A stretch of DNA of 64,000 nt, taken from NCBI GenBank assembly GCA_016712715.1, contig JADJQM010000002.1:992001-1056000 (forward strand), given 5' to 3'. Shown piece by piece: positions 1 through 9,155 of the stretch. Origin of the DNA: Rhodospirillaceae bacterium (GTDB taxonomy: Bacteria > Pseudomonadota > Alphaproteobacteria > Dongiales > Dongiaceae). The position numbers and the translations under genes were made by a program. The notes under the pieces are model-generated. The model was not told where the DNA came from. It worked only from the letters and a program-made list of their open reading frames with translations, and did no database searches. The stretch's first letter is position 1. Each line of letters starts with the position of its first letter.

Positions 1-49
1 GCATTTTTGGGCCCTTAAAGACCACACGATTATTGCAGGAACACATGTC

Positions 50-2114
50 ATGGCAGATGTCGGCACGGCTAACCTCGATCAAGGCAACGGCGCTGAAAAC
101 GGCGACAATGCCTGGCTGGTGTTCATGCCGTCCGGCAAGCGCGGCCGGTTCCAGAAGGGTACGCCGATCCTGACCGCGGCGCGCCAGCTCGGCGTCGACA
201 TCGATTCGGTCTGTGGCGGCCGTGGCATCTGCGGGCGCTGCCAGGTCGTCGTCTCGGAGGGTGAGTTTGCCAAGCTCGGCGTCGTTTCCGACGCGCATCA
301 TCTTTCGGATTTTTCGTCGACCGAGCAGCGCTATGCCGACAAGCGCGGCATGAAACCGGGGCGCCGCCTCTCCTGCTCGGCGCAATTGCTGGGCGATCTT
401 GTCATCGACGTGCCGGCCGACAGCCAGGTACACAAGCAGGTCGTGCGGAAGCGCGCCGAGATGCGCGACATCACCGTGGATCCGGTTATCCGCCTGCACT
501 ATGTCGAAGTGCAGGAACCGGACATGCACGATCCGACCGGCGATCTCCAGCGCCTGGAAAAGGCGCTCAAAAGCCAATGGAATCTCGAAGGTCTCGATTG
601 CGACGTGCGCGCGATCCAGGGTCTGCAGCAGGCGTTGCGCAAGGGCGAGTGGAAGGTGACGGTCGCCGTCCATATGGGCAAGCAGATCACGGCGGTGTGG
701 CCGGGCTTCCACGACAAGATCTACGGCCTTGCCGTCGATGTGGGCTCGACCACGATCGCGGCGCATCTCTGCGATCTCGGCACCGGCGAAGTCGTCGCCT
801 CTTCCGGCCTCATGAATCCGCAGATCCGCTTCGGCGAGGATCTGATGAGCCGCGTCTCCTATGTCATGATGAATCCGGGCGGCGAGGTCGACATGACCAA
901 GGCCGTGCGCGAAGCCTTGAACGATCTGGTCCAGGCGGTGGTCAAGGAAGCTGGCTGCACCCAGGAAGACGTGCTGGAATGCACCTTCGTCGGCAACCCG
1001 ATCATGCATCATCTGCTGCTCGGGATTAATCCCATTGAGCTCGGCTGGGCGCCGTTTGCGCTGGCGACCGACGGGCCGGTGCAGATCTGGGCCACCGAAA
1101 TCGACCTCAAGGTCCACCCCAATGCGCGCATCTATGTGCTGCCCTGCATCGCGGGCCATGTCGGCGCCGATACCGCCGGCGTCATCCTCTCCGAGACGCC
1201 CTATGACGTCGACGAGATGACGCTCATCGTCGATGTCGGCACCAATGCGGAAATCGTGCTGGGCAACCGGCATCGGCTGCTTGCCGCCTCTTCGCCGACC
1301 GGCCCAGCCTTCGAAGGCGCGCAGATTTCCTGCGGCCAGCGCGCGGCACCGGGTGCGGTCGAGCGTGTGCGCATCAACCGCGAGACGCTGGAACCGCGTT
1401 TCAAGGTGATCGGCTCGGATCTCTGGTCGGATCATCCGGACTTTGCCAAGGAGACAGAGGCGTTCGGTGTCACCGGCGTGTGCGGGTCGGGGGTGATCCG
1501 AAGCATTGGCGGAAATGTTCCTCGCCGGCATCCTCACGCAGGACGGCGTTATCGACGGCGGCATGGCGGCGAAGAGCCCGCGCATCCAGGCCGACGGTCG
1601 CACGTTCTTCTATCTGCTGCATGACGGCCATCCGCAGCTGAAGATCACGCAGAACGATATCCGCGCGATTCAGCTCGCCAAGGCCGCCCTCTATGCCGGT
1701 GCCAGATTGCTGATGGACAAGCTCGGCGTCGACAAGGTCGATCGGATCACCTTGGCGGGTGCCTTCGGCAGCCATATCGACGTCAAATACGCCATGGTGC
1801 TGGGCATGATCCCGGATTGCGATCTGGCCAAGGTGACTTCCGCCGGCAACGCGGCCGGCACCGGTGCGCGCATCGCGCTCCTCAACCGCGGGGCACGAGA
1901 CGAGATCGCGCGCGTGGTCAAGCAGGTCGAAAAAATCGAGACCGCGGTCGAGGCGAAATTCCAGGAGCATTTCATCGAGGCCATGGCCCTGCCCCACAAG
2001 ACTGCGCCCTACCCGCATCTCGCCAAGGCCGTGAACCTGCCGGAGCCCAAGGTTGCCACACAGCCGGACGGTGGCGATGACGGCGGCCGCCGCCGCAGCC
2101 GCCGGCGCGGGTAG
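50..2114 (+). pseudogene. RACo/RamA-like corrinoid-activation protein (2Fe-2S + ASKHA, DUF4445), frameshifted as sequenced
   Basis: Proteins of this family use a [2Fe-2S] ferredoxin-like domain and an ATP-binding ASKHA domain to reactivate oxidised Co(II) corrinoid proteins of methyltransferase systems. The N-terminal cluster ligands are visible as C55, C61, C64 and C109 (C-x5-C-x2-C-x44-C). The ASKHA core follows from about residue 225 (AVDVGSTTIAAHL) with a second phosphate motif near residue 395 (IVDVGTNAEIVL). The reading frame is lost after GVCGSGVI: an extra C at 1498/1499 (gatccgaag where gatcgaag keeps the frame) shifts the rest, which resumes as AEMFLAGILTQDG and runs to 2114. Removing that base gives one 687-residue protein with an Arg-rich tail, the usual family length. 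AGGA at 37-40 precedes the ATG. The corrinoid partner genes are not in this window; they may lie upstream. Confidence 0.85.
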
Positions 2115-2130
2115 CTTTCCTTCAGTCGCT

Positions 2131-2270
2131 CCCCCTCACCCCAACCCCTCTCCCGCGAGGGGAGAGGGGCTTTTGCCACGCATTTCGATTACCATCGCTT
2201 TGCAGGACTGGGTTCTGCCGTAAGATCTTTTTCCCTCTCCCCTCGCGGGAGAGGGTCAGGGTGAGGGGGT
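2131..2270. repeat. Paired palindromic GC-rich repeat (REP-like), copy pair 1
   Basis: Two copies of a palindromic element (CCCTCACCCC-AACCCCTCTC-CCGCGAGGGGAGAGG type) lie in opposite orientation at about 2131-2170 and 2231-2270, separated by about 60 bp. Each copy can fold on its own and the pair can fold together. Similar pairs occur near 15.3, 16.8, 21.3 and 48.5 kb and a single copy near 58.9 kb. The right copy ends seven bases before the next gene's GTG. Confidence 0.85.
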
Positions 2271-2276
2271 GGCGCC

Positions 2277-2603
2277 GTGGCGAAGACGGCTCAGGCAAAG
2301 GTCCTAAGGCGAAATTCGACGGAAGCTGAAAAGAAGCTCTGGTCGCTCCTGCGTGATCGACGGTTGCAGGGTTGGAAATTCCGTCGGCAGGTTCCGCTCG
2401 GCCCCTATATTGTCGACTTCTATTGTTCGGACGCGAAGCTGGTCATTGAAGCGGATGGTGGCCAGCACGCAGATTCTGCCGACGATGCAATCAGAACGGC
2501 TTGGCTCTCGAAGAACGGCTTTCGCGTGAAGCGCTATTGGAATAACGAAATACTCGCCAATCCGGAAGGGGTCATCATTGACCTTGTTGAGACTTTGAAG
2601 TGA
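2277..2603 (+). CDS. DUF559 domain-containing endonuclease-like protein
   Basis: This 108-residue protein matches the DUF559 family, small Vsr-like/restriction-fold proteins of uncertain role. The motif IVDFYCSDAKLVIEADGGQH contains the acidic residues expected of the PD-(D/E)xK-type core, and RRNSTEAEKKLW near the N-terminus is typical of the family. The start is GTG. Its Shine-Dalgarno (AGGGGGTG at 2264-2271) is formed by the end of the palindromic repeat directly upstream. The stop overlaps the hemW start (GTGA). The family often sits as a solitary gene beside core genes, and here it interrupts the approach to hemW. No partner methylase is present. Cellular function unknown. Confidence 0.8.
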   Translation: MAKTAQAKVLRRNSTEAEKKLWSLLRDRRLQGWKFRRQVPLGPYIVDFYCSDAKLVIEADGGQHADSADDAIRTAWLSKNGFRVKRYWNNEILANPEGVIIDLVETLK

Positions 2604-3760
2604 CGGAAGACCCCCGCGGCTTCGGCATCTATATCCATTGGCCGTTCTGCAAGGCCAAGTGCCCTTATTGCGACTTCAATTCCCATGTGCGAGAGCGCAT
2701 TGAAGAAGCAGATTGGCGCGACTCATATCTCAAGGAACTGGCGCATTACGCAGCGCTGGCGCCGGGCCGGACAGTGACCAGCATCTTCTTTGGCGGCGGA
2801 ACGCCCTCGTTGATGGATCCTGGGACAGCAGAGACAGTCATAGACGCGGTCGCCCGGCATTGGCGGGTTGCCAACGATATCGAGATCACGCTGGAGGCCA
2901 ATCCCACATCGGTCGAGAGCGCCAAACTCAAGAGCTTTCGCCAGGCCGGCGTCAACCGCATCTCGCTCGGCATCCAGGCGCTTGATGATGCCGATCTCAG
3001 ATTTCTGGGGCGCCAGCACAATCAGCATGAAGCGTTGACCGCCCTTGAACTGGCCGCCAGTATTTTTGATCGCTTCACCTTTGACCTCATCTATGCGCGC
3101 CCCGGCCAGACGCCGGTGGCTTGGGAGAAGGAACTCGCCCGCGCAATGACCTTCGCCGCCGACCACCTCTCGCTCTACCAGCTCACCATCGAGCCTGGCA
3201 CGATGTTCGAGCAGGCCTATGCGCGCGGCGATTTCGTGCTGCCGACTGAAGATGTGCAGGCGGAGCTGTTCGAACTCACCCAAGCGCGCCTGGGCGATGC
3301 CGGGCTGGTCGCCTACGAAATTTCCAACCATGCGCGGCCGGGTTCGGAATCACGCCACAATTTGACCTATTGGCGCTATGGCGATTATGTCGGCATCGGC
3401 CCCGGCGCGCATGGCCGCCTGACGCTGGAGGACCGCAAATTCGCCACCCGCCAGCACCGCGCGCCTGAACGCTGGCTGGAAATGGTGGCTGAGCAGGGCC
3501 ATGCCACGCGGCAATATGACGAGGTCGGTCGCGATGCCCGGGTGAGCGAAATCACCATGATGGGCCTGCGGCTCGCCGAGGGTATTCCGCTTGCGCGTTT
3601 CGAAGCGGAGGCCGGCCGACCATTCGCCGAGTGCTTCGATCCCGCGCACGTGAAGCGGCTGACGGAGGGCGGCTTTATCGAAATCCGCCATGAACGCCTG
3701 ACCGCCACGGAAGCTGGCCGTCAGCGCCTCGATGCTGTGCTGGGCGGGTTGCTCGGCTAG
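2600..3760 (+). CDS. hemW: Radical SAM heme chaperone HemW
   Basis: HemW (formerly annotated as oxygen-independent coproporphyrinogen oxidase-like) binds heme and a [4Fe-4S] cluster and helps deliver heme to respiratory proteins. The cluster-binding motif C17-x3-C21-x2-C24 lies in FCKAKCPYCDF, followed by the glycine-rich SAM-binding segment IFFGGGTPSL and the C-terminal HemN-like domain. At 386 residues it has HemW rather than HemN length. GTG start, overlapping the DUF559 stop by four bases. It converges with the lipoprotein gene, whose end is four bases away. Confidence 0.93.
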   Translation: MTEDPRGFGIYIHWPFCKAKCPYCDFNSHVRERIEEADWRDSYLKELAHYAALAPGRTVTSIFFGGGTPSLMDPGTAETVIDAVARHWRVANDIEITLEANPTSVESAKLKSFRQAGVNRISLGIQALDDADLRFLGRQHNQHEALTALELAASIFDRFTFDLIYARPGQTPVAWEKELARAMTFAADHLSLYQLTIEPGTMFEQAYARGDFVLPTEDVQAELFELTQARLGDAGLVAYEISNHARPGSESRHNLTYWRYGDYVGIGPGAHGRLTLEDRKFATRQHRAPERWLEMVAEQGHATRQYDEVGRDARVSEITMMGLRLAEGIPLARFEAEAGRPFAECFDPAHVKRLTEGGFIEIRHERLTATEAGRQRLDAVLGGLLG

Positions 3761-3764
3761 GGCG

Positions 3765-5018
3765 TCAGTTGATCATCGCGGCGAAGCTGCCGGGCGCCGG
3801 GTCCTTGACGGTGAAGGTGCCTGGCGCCACTTCCATGACGGCGAGGCCGCGCTCCGTCTTGCCATCGGCATTCAAACGAAAGACGCCGGTTACGCCGGCA
3901 AAGCCCGATGGGTCTGTCATGCGCGTCGGCGAGAAGTCGCCACCTTCCTTTGACTGCGCCAAGGCCACAGCCAGCGTAACGGCATCATAGACAATGCCGG
4001 CGCGGGGGTCCGGCTGCGTGCCATAGAGGGCGGTGTAGCGCTGTGCGAAGGATTGCCAGCGTTCCGGCGCGGGGGCGGCAAACCAGCCACCCACGAGGGC
4101 GCCTTCGGCGGCCGTCGCCGGATCCTGCCATTGCGACGTGCCGAGAAGTCGAACGAGTCCGGTCGGGATCTCGAAGGCCGGCAGCATGGCGGCAAATGCC
4201 CGCAGCTTCTGGCCGCCTTCCGGGATCATCAGCGCGTCGAACCCGCTGCGCTTGTAGGCATCGGCTATTTCGCGCACGGGCAAAGTAAGGTCAGGCGATT
4301 TGGGGTCGTAAAACACCACTTGCGAGATGGTGCCGCCGACCTTGACCACCGCCTCCTGATAGGCACTGAGCACGATCCGCCCGAAGGGCGAATTCGGCGT
4401 CATGATGGCAAAGCGCTTGACCTGCTGCGACGCGGCATAGGCGACGACGCGGCTGATCTGGCTTTCAGGCGTGACGCCGAGGACGTAGACACCCGGCTGT
4501 GCCTGGGAATTGTCGTTGCTGAAGCTCACCATCGGCACGCGGGCGGCCATGGCCGGAATGGCGGCCTGCTTCAATTCGGCACCGAAGAGCGGCCCCAGCA
4601 TGATGTCGACCTTGTCGGCCAGTGCATCGCGGGCGGCGGCGGCGGGGCCGCCGGAAGTTGCACTGTCCCGCGGGACCAGCTTGAAATTGTCGCCGCCGAC
4701 GTCAAACAGGCCCATTTCAGCCGCCTGAAGCATGGAACGTCCGAGGGTCGCCTGCGGCCCGGAGAGGGGCAGCAGGAGCCCGACCTTGATATCGGTATCG
4801 ATTGGCTCGACCGGGGTGCTTGGCGCCTGAACCACGGGCGCAGGTGCTGGGGCGGGGGCTGGCTGGCTTACCGGCGGTGGTGGAGCTACGGTGGGGGCGC
4901 AGGCGGTCAGAACCGTGGCGGCCAGCAGCACGAAGCTCGACAAAGCAGTGCCGGCCAGTGCAGGTAGAAAGCGCCGTGGCCGCGAATGGCACCTATACCC
5001 GCGCGTCGAAACAAACAT
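3765..5018 (-). CDS. LpoA/LppC-like penicillin-binding protein activator lipoprotein
   Basis: This predicted lipoprotein has a periplasmic-binding-protein type I fold (Leu/Ile/Val-binding-like) and belongs to the group annotated as penicillin-binding protein activator. The signal segment ends in a lipobox (VLTAC), followed by a Pro-rich linker (PAPAPAPAP) and the binding domain starting at IKVGLLLPLSGPQATLG. I prefer the ATG at 5018, which gives a normal signal peptide; an in-frame ATG at 5048 would add ten hydrophobic residues and overlap the divergent rsmI start. In alphaproteobacteria this gene commonly lies divergent to rsmI, as here. Activation of a specific PBP is inferred from family annotation only. 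Confidence 0.85.
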   Translation of the reverse strand: MFVSTRGYRCHSRPRRFLPALAGTALSSFVLLAATVLTACAPTVAPPPPVSQPAPAPAPAPVVQAPSTPVEPIDTDIKVGLLLPLSGPQATLGRSMLQAAEMGLFDVGGDNFKLVPRDSATSGGPAAAARDALADKVDIMLGPLFGAELKQAAIPAMAARVPMVSFSNDNSQAQPGVYVLGVTPESQISRVVAYAASQQVKRFAIMTPNSPFGRIVLSAYQEAVVKVGGTISQVVFYDPKSPDLTLPVREIADAYKRSGFDALMIPEGGQKLRAFAAMLPAFEIPTGLVRLLGTSQWQDPATAAEGALVGGWFAAPAPERWQSFAQRYTALYGTQPDPRAGIVYDAVTLAVALAQSKEGGDFSPTRMTDPSGFAGVTGVFRLNADGKTERGLAVMEVAPGTFTVKDPAPGSFAAMIN

Positions 5019-5047
5019 GATGACTCCGGCAATAATCAGAATGAGCA

Positions 5048-5968
5048 ATGATGGCGAAGCCTAACGACAGAGACCGCTCAAGTAAACCGGCGCCAGGCGA
5101 GATCAGGCCGGTACAGGTCGGTGAATTGGGCCTGGTGGCGACGCCGATCGGCAATCTTGGTGACCTTTCCGTCCGCGCCGCCGACTATCTCCGGACGGCG
5201 GATTCGATCGCCTGCGAAGATTCCCGGATCACCATCCGTCTGCTGCAGCATTTGGGTATCAAGAAGCCGCTTCTCTCCTATCACGACCACAATGCCGACG
5301 AAATGCGGCCAAGGCTGATCGAACGCCTGCAGCGTGGCGAAAAGATGGCATTGGTGTCGGATGCCGGCACGCCGCTGATCTCGGATCCGGGTTTCAAGCT
5401 GGTGCGGGAGGTGGCGAGTCTCGGCATTCCGGTGACGGCACTGCCCGGCCCCTCCGCGCCGATCATGGCACTCATCCTCTCAGGCCTGCCGACGGACCGG
5501 TTCCTGTTCCTGGGCTTCCTCTCTGCCAAATCCGCCGCCAGGCGGTCGGAACTGGAAGACGTGTCCAGCCTGCGCGCGTCGCTGATCCTGTTCGAGACGG
5601 CACCGCGCCTGGTGGCTGCCTTGGGTGATCTGCGCGCAGTCCTGGGCGACCGGCCGGCGGCGGTGGCGCGCGAACTCACCAAGATGTTCGAGGAGGTGCG
5701 CCGGGGGTCACTGCAGGAATTGCTCGACCACTACACCGAGGCCGGCCCCCCCAAGGGGGAGATCGTCATCGTGATCGGGCCGCCCTTGGCCGAGCTGGCC
5801 AATGCGGCCATCGACCTTGATGCCGCCCTGCTGAAGGCATTGGGCGCCATGAGGGTCAAGGAAGCCGCCGAAGCGGTGGCCGCTGCCACCAACCTACCCA
5901 AGCGGCAGGTCTATCAGCGGGCTCTTGAGCTCAAGCAGCAGGGTGGGGAGGCGGAGGGTGACGACTGA
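5048..5968 (+). CDS. rsmI: 16S rRNA (cytidine(1402)-2'-O)-methyltransferase RsmI
   Basis: RsmI methylates the ribose of C1402 in the ribosomal P site using SAM. The 306-residue sequence has the tetrapyrrole-methylase fold signatures VATPIGNLGDLSVRA, SDAGTPLISDPG and LPGPSAPIMAL. ATG at 5048; the second ATG at 5051 is also possible. The 3' end overlaps the yraN GTG, and both genes form the classical rsmI-yraN pair that continues towards gshB. Confidence 0.95.
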   Translation: MMAKPNDRDRSSKPAPGEIRPVQVGELGLVATPIGNLGDLSVRAADYLRTADSIACEDSRITIRLLQHLGIKKPLLSYHDHNADEMRPRLIERLQRGEKMALVSDAGTPLISDPGFKLVREVASLGIPVTALPGPSAPIMALILSGLPTDRFLFLGFLSAKSAARRSELEDVSSLRASLILFETAPRLVAALGDLRAVLGDRPAAVARELTKMFEEVRRGSLQELLDHYTEAGPPKGEIVIVIGPPLAELANAAIDLDAALLKALGAMRVKEAAEAVAAATNLPKRQVYQRALELKQQGGEAEGDD

Positions 5969-6338
5969 CCGCCGCCGCCAGCGCGGTGCCAAGGCCCGGC
6001 GGCGCGGCCATCTGGCCGAGATTCTGGCCGTCGCCTATCTCCGGCTGAAGGGCTACCGGATCCTGGAGCGGAACTGGCGCTCGAAGCTTGGCGAGATCGA
6101 TATCCTGGTCAGGAAAGGCGGAATCCTGGCATTGGTTGAGGTCAAGACCCGTGCCGATGCCGGATTGGCCAGCGGGGCCCTGCTGGGGCCGCAGCGCCAC
6201 CGGTTGATGCGGGCCCTCGCGCATTACCTGAAGACCCGGCCCGAACTCGCCGGCCTGGATCTGCGCTGCGATGTGGTGGCTTTGGGGCGGTTCGGCTGGC
6301 CGGTCCACCTCAAGGATGCCTGGCGCCCTGAGGGGTGA
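5958..6338 (+). CDS. YraN family protein (UPF0102)
   Basis: A small nuclease-fold protein of the UPF0102/YraN family, 126 residues from the GTG at 5958, which overlaps the rsmI stop. The restriction-endonuclease-like core is visible as GEIDILV...LVEVKTR, that is D-x(n)-E-x-K. GGAGGCGGAGG just upstream serves as ribosome binding site, so this start is preferred over one further upstream that would begin in the rsmI frame. Biochemical role not established; some members are linked to DNA processing. Confidence 0.9.
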   Translation: MTTDRRRQRGAKARRRGHLAEILAVAYLRLKGYRILERNWRSKLGEIDILVRKGGILALVEVKTRADAGLASGALLGPQRHRLMRALAHYLKTRPELAGLDLRCDVVALGRFGWPVHLKDAWRPEG

Positions 6339-6420
6339 TCTGGGCTTCCGACAGCAAGGCCTGACAGCTACTTAGCAGCCGTCCTTTATCCGTCTCTTGA
6401 GCTCGACTCGCACTTAGGGC

Positions 6421-7233
6421 ATGATTCGGCCCATGAATCCGGCCTTGCCGTCCATTTTGATCGCTGACCGTCCAGACCAGCCGCGACACCGTGTCGGCGG
6501 GTGGTCTTGGTGTTTGATGGGTGCGGCGCTCCTGATTCCGGGGTTTTTGACCGGCTGCTCGCCGATCGGCACCGCGGTCGGTGTCGCCGCCACGACCATC
6601 AACCTGGCGACCCAGGAACGGGGCCTGGTGAAGGGTGTCGACGATAATCTGACCTGGATCGGCATCAACCAGCGCCTTCTCGAAAAGGATCAGTACCTGT
6701 TTCAGAAGGTCAGCCTGCAGGTCCACGAAGGCAGGGTGCTGCTCACCGGGTTCGTGCAGAAGCCCGAAGACCGGCTGGAAGCGACCAACATCGCCTGGCA
6801 GTCGAGCGGCGTGCGCGAGGTGATGAACGAGATCAAGATCGGGCGTGGTCTCGACCTTGGCGACTATTCCGAAGACGCGTGGCTGATACAGCGCCTGCGC
6901 CTCAAGATCATGGCCGACAGTCAGGTCCGGGCCAACAATTTCAGCATCGATTGCATTCGCTCGACGATCTATCTGATGGGTGTCGCGCAGGACGCCACGG
7001 AACGCCAGCGCGTGATCGACCATGCCCGCGATATCGCCTATGTGCACGACGTGGTGAGCCGCGTTCGCCTGGCCGATGATCCATTGCCACCGGTACCGGC
7101 AAAGCCCGCGCCGGAGGTGGCGCCGGTCATGGCGGCGCAGCAGGAACCTCTGCCGGCAGCTCCCGGTCAGCCCTCTTCCACATCGACGCCGGAATCGTCG
7201 GACGGTGTTCCGCAGGCATTGCCATTGCCTTGA
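6421..7233 (+). CDS. BON-domain lipoprotein (OsmY/DolP-like)
   Basis: A 270-residue predicted lipoprotein. A hydrophobic segment ends in the lipobox FLTGC around residue 42. Two BON domains follow (LQVHEGRVLLTGFVQKPEDR and FSIDCIRSTIYLMGVAQDA regions), typical of periplasmic proteins that contact membranes. The C-terminus is a Pro/Ala/Ser-rich tail. The N-terminal stretch before the hydrophobic segment is long, so a later start is possible. It lies between yraN and the SirB1-like gene in the same direction, the usual context in alphaproteobacteria. Confidence 0.82.
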   Translation: MIRPMNPALPSILIADRPDQPRHRVGGWSWCLMGAALLIPGFLTGCSPIGTAVGVAATTINLATQERGLVKGVDDNLTWIGINQRLLEKDQYLFQKVSLQVHEGRVLLTGFVQKPEDRLEATNIAWQSSGVREVMNEIKIGRGLDLGDYSEDAWLIQRLRLKIMADSQVRANNFSIDCIRSTIYLMGVAQDATERQRVIDHARDIAYVHDVVSRVRLADDPLPPVPAKPAPEVAPVMAAQQEPLPAAPGQPSSTSTPESSDGVPQALPLP

Positions 7234-7284
7234 TGCGCTCGTCGTGAAACTCATTCCTCGGTAACATCATCAGACCATGACAGC

Positions 7285-8136
7285 ATGAACGGCAGCGCGG
7301 ATATCGAGGCTGACCTCAACCGGATTGGCGCACAACCCGACGCCCTGATCGATCTTGCCGAGGCGGCGTTGGCGTTGGCGGCATGCAACCGACCTGATGT
7401 CGACCGTCACGCCTATCGTGCGCATCTTGCTGCCATCGCCGACGCGATGCGGCAGGCATCGGTTCTGCCGGAGATAGCGCAACCAGGTGCTGATGGCCTC
7501 GATGCGCGTTGCCGAACTCTCGCCGATATCATGGCTGGCCAGTTTTCCTACCGCGGCGACCGGGTCAACTATGACGATGTCCAGAATGCGGACCTGATGC
7601 GCGTGATTGACCGCCGGCAGGGGCTGCCCGTGGCGCTGGCCATCCTCTACATCCATGCCGCGCGCAGCCTGGGATGGGCCGTGGAAGGGGTCAATTTCCC
7701 CGGTCATTTTGTCATCCGCCTGTTTCACGACGGCAAGGCAGCGATTCTCGATCCCTTTGATGGTGGGCGCATGCTGGAAACCGGCGATCTCCGGCAGCGC
7801 CTCAAATCCACCATCGGCGAGGCAGCCGAGCTGCAGCCCAGCCACTACGCGGCCGTCGGGAATCGCGATATCCTGTTGCGCCTGCAAAACAACATCAAGG
7901 TGCGACTGATCCAGGATGGCGATCTGCCCGGCGCAGCGGCGGTGGTGGAACGCATGTTGCTGGTGGCGCCCGAGGCAGCAGGCTTCTGGCGGGAGGCTGG
8001 CCTCATCCATTCACGCCTTGGCAACCTCCTGGCAGCGAGATTGGCTTTGTCACGGTTCCTGGAGCTTGCCGACAACGAAACGCAACGGCATCAGGTGGCC
8101 CGGCTGCTCCAGGACATCACGCAGCGCCTGCAATAG
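7285..8136 (+). CDS. SirB1 family protein (transglutaminase-like fold with TPR)
   Basis: 283 residues. The N-terminal two thirds match the SirB1/transglutaminase-like domain (RQGLPVALAILYIHAARSLGW, VNFPGHFVIRL, ILDPFDGGRML). The C-terminus carries a short tetratricopeptide-like helical region (EAGLIHSRLGNLLAARLALSRFLEL). Function of the family is uncertain. It sits 62 bp upstream of gshB in the same direction. Confidence 0.85.
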   Translation: MNGSADIEADLNRIGAQPDALIDLAEAALALAACNRPDVDRHAYRAHLAAIADAMRQASVLPEIAQPGADGLDARCRTLADIMAGQFSYRGDRVNYDDVQNADLMRVIDRRQGLPVALAILYIHAARSLGWAVEGVNFPGHFVIRLFHDGKAAILDPFDGGRMLETGDLRQRLKSTIGEAAELQPSHYAAVGNRDILLRLQNNIKVRLIQDGDLPGAAAVVERMLLVAPEAAGFWREAGLIHSRLGNLLAARLALSRFLELADNETQRHQVARLLQDITQRLQ

Positions 8137-8198
8137 GTCATTGCGCCCCATCCCGACACCGCTAAACTGCCGGCCACACAAGACAAGAGAGTTCAACC

Positions 8199-9137
8199 AT
8201 GTCGCTGACTGTCGCCATTCAAATGGATCCTGTTGAAAGCATCGATATTGATGGTGATTCCAGCTTTGTCCTGGGCCTGGCAGCGCAGCGTCGCGGCTAT
8301 CGCCTGTACCACTATCATCCCCGCCAGCTTTCCTGGCGCGACGGCAAGGTGACGGCACGGGCGCGGCCGGTCGAGTTCCGCCGCGAGCGTGGCAACCATG
8401 CGACCTTGGGCGCGGAGGAGGTCGTCGACCTGTCGAAGCTTGATGTGATCCTGATGCGACAGGATCCGCCCTTCGACATGGCCTATATCACCGCGACCCA
8501 TATTCTGGAGCGCATCCACCCCGATACGCTGGTGGTGAACGATCCGGGTCATGTTCGCAATGCACCGGAAAAACTCTCGGTGACCGAGTTCCAGAATGTG
8601 ATGCCGCCGACGCTCATCACCAGCGACCGGCAGGAGATCCTGGCGTTCCGCGCCGAGCACAAGGACATCATCGTCAAGCCGTTGTTCGGCAATGGCGGCG
8701 CCGGTGTCTTTCATGTGAAGCCCGATGATGAGAACCTCGCCTCGCTCCTGGAGATGTTTACGCAGTTCTATCGCGAGCCGATCCAGATCCAGCGCTATGA
8801 ACCGGCGGTGCGGCTGGGCGACAAGCGCATCATCCTGATCGACGGCAAGGCAGTGGGTGCGATCAACCGGGTCCCGGCCGCGGGCGAGGCGCGCAGCAAC
8901 ATGCATGTCGGGGGGCAGGCGGTGAAGTCGACACTGACCAAGCGTGAAGTGGAAATCTGCGAAATCATCGGGCCGGAATTGAAGAAGCGTGGCCTGATCT
9001 TCGTCGGTATTGATGTGATTGGCGACTACCTCACCGAAATCAACGTGACCTCACCCACCGGCCTGCAGCAGATAAACCGCTTCGATGGCGTCTGCCTCGA
9101 AGACCAGATCTGGGACGCGATCGAAGCCAGGCTCTGA
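8199..9137 (+). CDS. gshB: Glutathione synthase
   Basis: ATP-grasp ligase that joins gamma-glutamylcysteine and glycine to make glutathione. 312 residues, the normal length. Family motifs seen: NDPGHVRNAPEKL near residue 110, the ATP-binding IIVKPLFGNGGAGVF near residue 155, and the C-terminal INVTSPTGLQQI. It closes the rsmI-yraN-BON-SirB1-gshB run and converges with the RTX gene 18 bp away. Confidence 0.96.
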   Translation: MSLTVAIQMDPVESIDIDGDSSFVLGLAAQRRGYRLYHYHPRQLSWRDGKVTARARPVEFRRERGNHATLGAEEVVDLSKLDVILMRQDPPFDMAYITATHILERIHPDTLVVNDPGHVRNAPEKLSVTEFQNVMPPTLITSDRQEILAFRAEHKDIIVKPLFGNGGAGVFHVKPDDENLASLLEMFTQFYREPIQIQRYEPAVRLGDKRIILIDGKAVGAINRVPAAGEARSNMHVGGQAVKSTLTKREVEICEIIGPELKKRGLIFVGIDVIGDYLTEINVTSPTGLQQINRFDGVCLEDQIWDAIEARL

Positions 9138-9155
9138 CCGCGTCCCTTTTTCTGA

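Noticed and set aside
2131..2270. The palindromic repeats as ordinary rho-independent terminators
   Set aside because: They lack a T-run after the stem and occur also between genes of one operon, so they are listed as repeats.
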